Source of the DNA: Symbiodinium natans | Taxonomy: Eukaryota; Sar; Dinophyceae; Suessiales; Symbiodiniaceae | Direction: 5' to 3' | NCBI GenBank assembly: GCA_905221605.1 | Contig: CAJNDS010001545.1 | Coordinates: 1 to 14,469, forward strand | DNA: 14,469 nucleotides | Shown: positions 13,924 through 14,469 of the stretch, piece by piece | How positions within the stretch are numbered: position 1 is the first letter of the stretch | Layout of the letters: each line of letters opens with the position of its first letter | Program-made: the position numbers and the translations under genes | Notes under the pieces: model-generated | Databases searched by the model: none | Told to the model about the DNA's origin: nothing | Seen by the model: the letters and a program-made list of their open reading frames with translations, nothing else

Positions 13924-14469
13924 ATCTGAAAATGACCGCACTAGTGTGTTTTGTGAGATGTTTACATAGGGAGCAAGAATTAATATTATATTTCTGGATT
14001 TGCCAAAGCCATCGTTCCAGACCTGCGTTTTCCTTTTCGTCATAAGGCGGTCCCACGATTTTTTCAGCATCCGTCATTCCTGGAAGAAGGAATATTGATA
14101 GCCGCCCATATATATGGATAAATTAATAATGATGATATTCCTCGTCATATGACATAATCATATACTTTGAGATATTATATATCCTTGATTATTCTTGAAA
14201 TTTTCCCTCAATATATGAATGATTTTGATCTATAGATATGAATATTTTTAATATTTATTATAAATAATATTCTTCCGCACGAAATTTGAAGGACCGTCGC
14301 CTGAATTCGAATCCGAATATGTCGACGATATCGATATGAGCTTCCTTCGAATAGGAATGGATGCTTGTCGATAAATTCGGAATCCATTTCGATTTCTCGA
14401 AGACTATTCTTCATCTTCTCATGGAAGAAAATTTTCAGGGAGATTTACGCCCTTTCCGGGAATTGGGGG
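13924..14469. other. AT-rich tract to the end of the window
   Basis: No gene is supported; a 68-codon minus-strand ORF here has no recognisable features. The tract holds short palindromes such as CCATATATATGG (14106-14117) and GTCATATGAC (14144-14153), then a segment rich in TCGA, GAATTC and TCGAT strings (about 14300-14400). CTTTCCGGGA near the end repeats a string in the first AT-rich tract. Confidence 0.5.

Noticed and set aside
14208-14414. 68-codon minus-strand ORF
   Set aside because: Low-complexity Ile/Tyr/Arg composition in AT-rich DNA, with no motif.

Overview
The window looks like nuclear DNA from a dinoflagellate, most likely a Symbiodiniaceae/Suessiales-type genome. This is an inference from four things: a Ty1/copia polyprotein with a CCCH-type gag finger and an extra C-C-H-C knuckle between integrase and reverse transcriptase, a decayed R2-like non-LTR element, a sequence matching the 3' end of the dinoflagellate spliced leader, and no visible host gene of ordinary type. 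No rRNA, tRNA, CRISPR array or bacterial operon was found.

Layout. (1) Bases 1-2130 on the plus strand hold one long reading frame broken by a few stops. It encodes a HAD-hydrolase-like domain (about 360-750) and then a Ser/Pro-rich, long coiled-coil protein (868-2082) that resembles a gag-like or structural protein. The frame contains only TGA 769, TAA 859, TAA 1609 and TAA 2080, far fewer stops than random sequence would have, so this is decayed coding sequence. (2) Bases about 2567-6001 on the minus strand are a decayed non-LTR retrotransposon of R2-like order: two N-terminal zinc fingers, reverse transcriptase, a C-C-H-C knuckle and a restriction-like (PD-(D/E)XK) endonuclease. It carries at least two frameshifts and one nonsense codon. 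A further minus-strand open frame (6017-6568) lies just upstream in the same frame. (3) Bases about 6659-12612 on the plus strand are a Ty1/copia element with gag-protease (6908-9298), integrase (9277-10926) and RT-RNase H (10722-12497), in three different frames, followed by a possible polypurine tract. I saw no pair of long terminal repeats. (4) Bases 12613-12890 contain an inverted pair of spliced-leader-like motifs and a 10-bp tandem duplication. (5) From about 12890 to the end the composition changes to AT-rich DNA with short hairpins, interrupted at 13420-13930 by a GC-richer island with two copies of a GCGCTAG-paired repeat and a 24-codon ORF ending in a run of ten serines and acidic residues.

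How it works together: the window is a nest of mobile-element remains. The non-LTR element and the copia element are arranged with their 5' ends facing each other around 6570-6900. The copia element is the best preserved: its catalytic residues are all visible, and only the two frame changes prevent one continuous polyprotein. The HAD plus coiled-coil pair is the least familiar part and the best candidate for a poorly described system.
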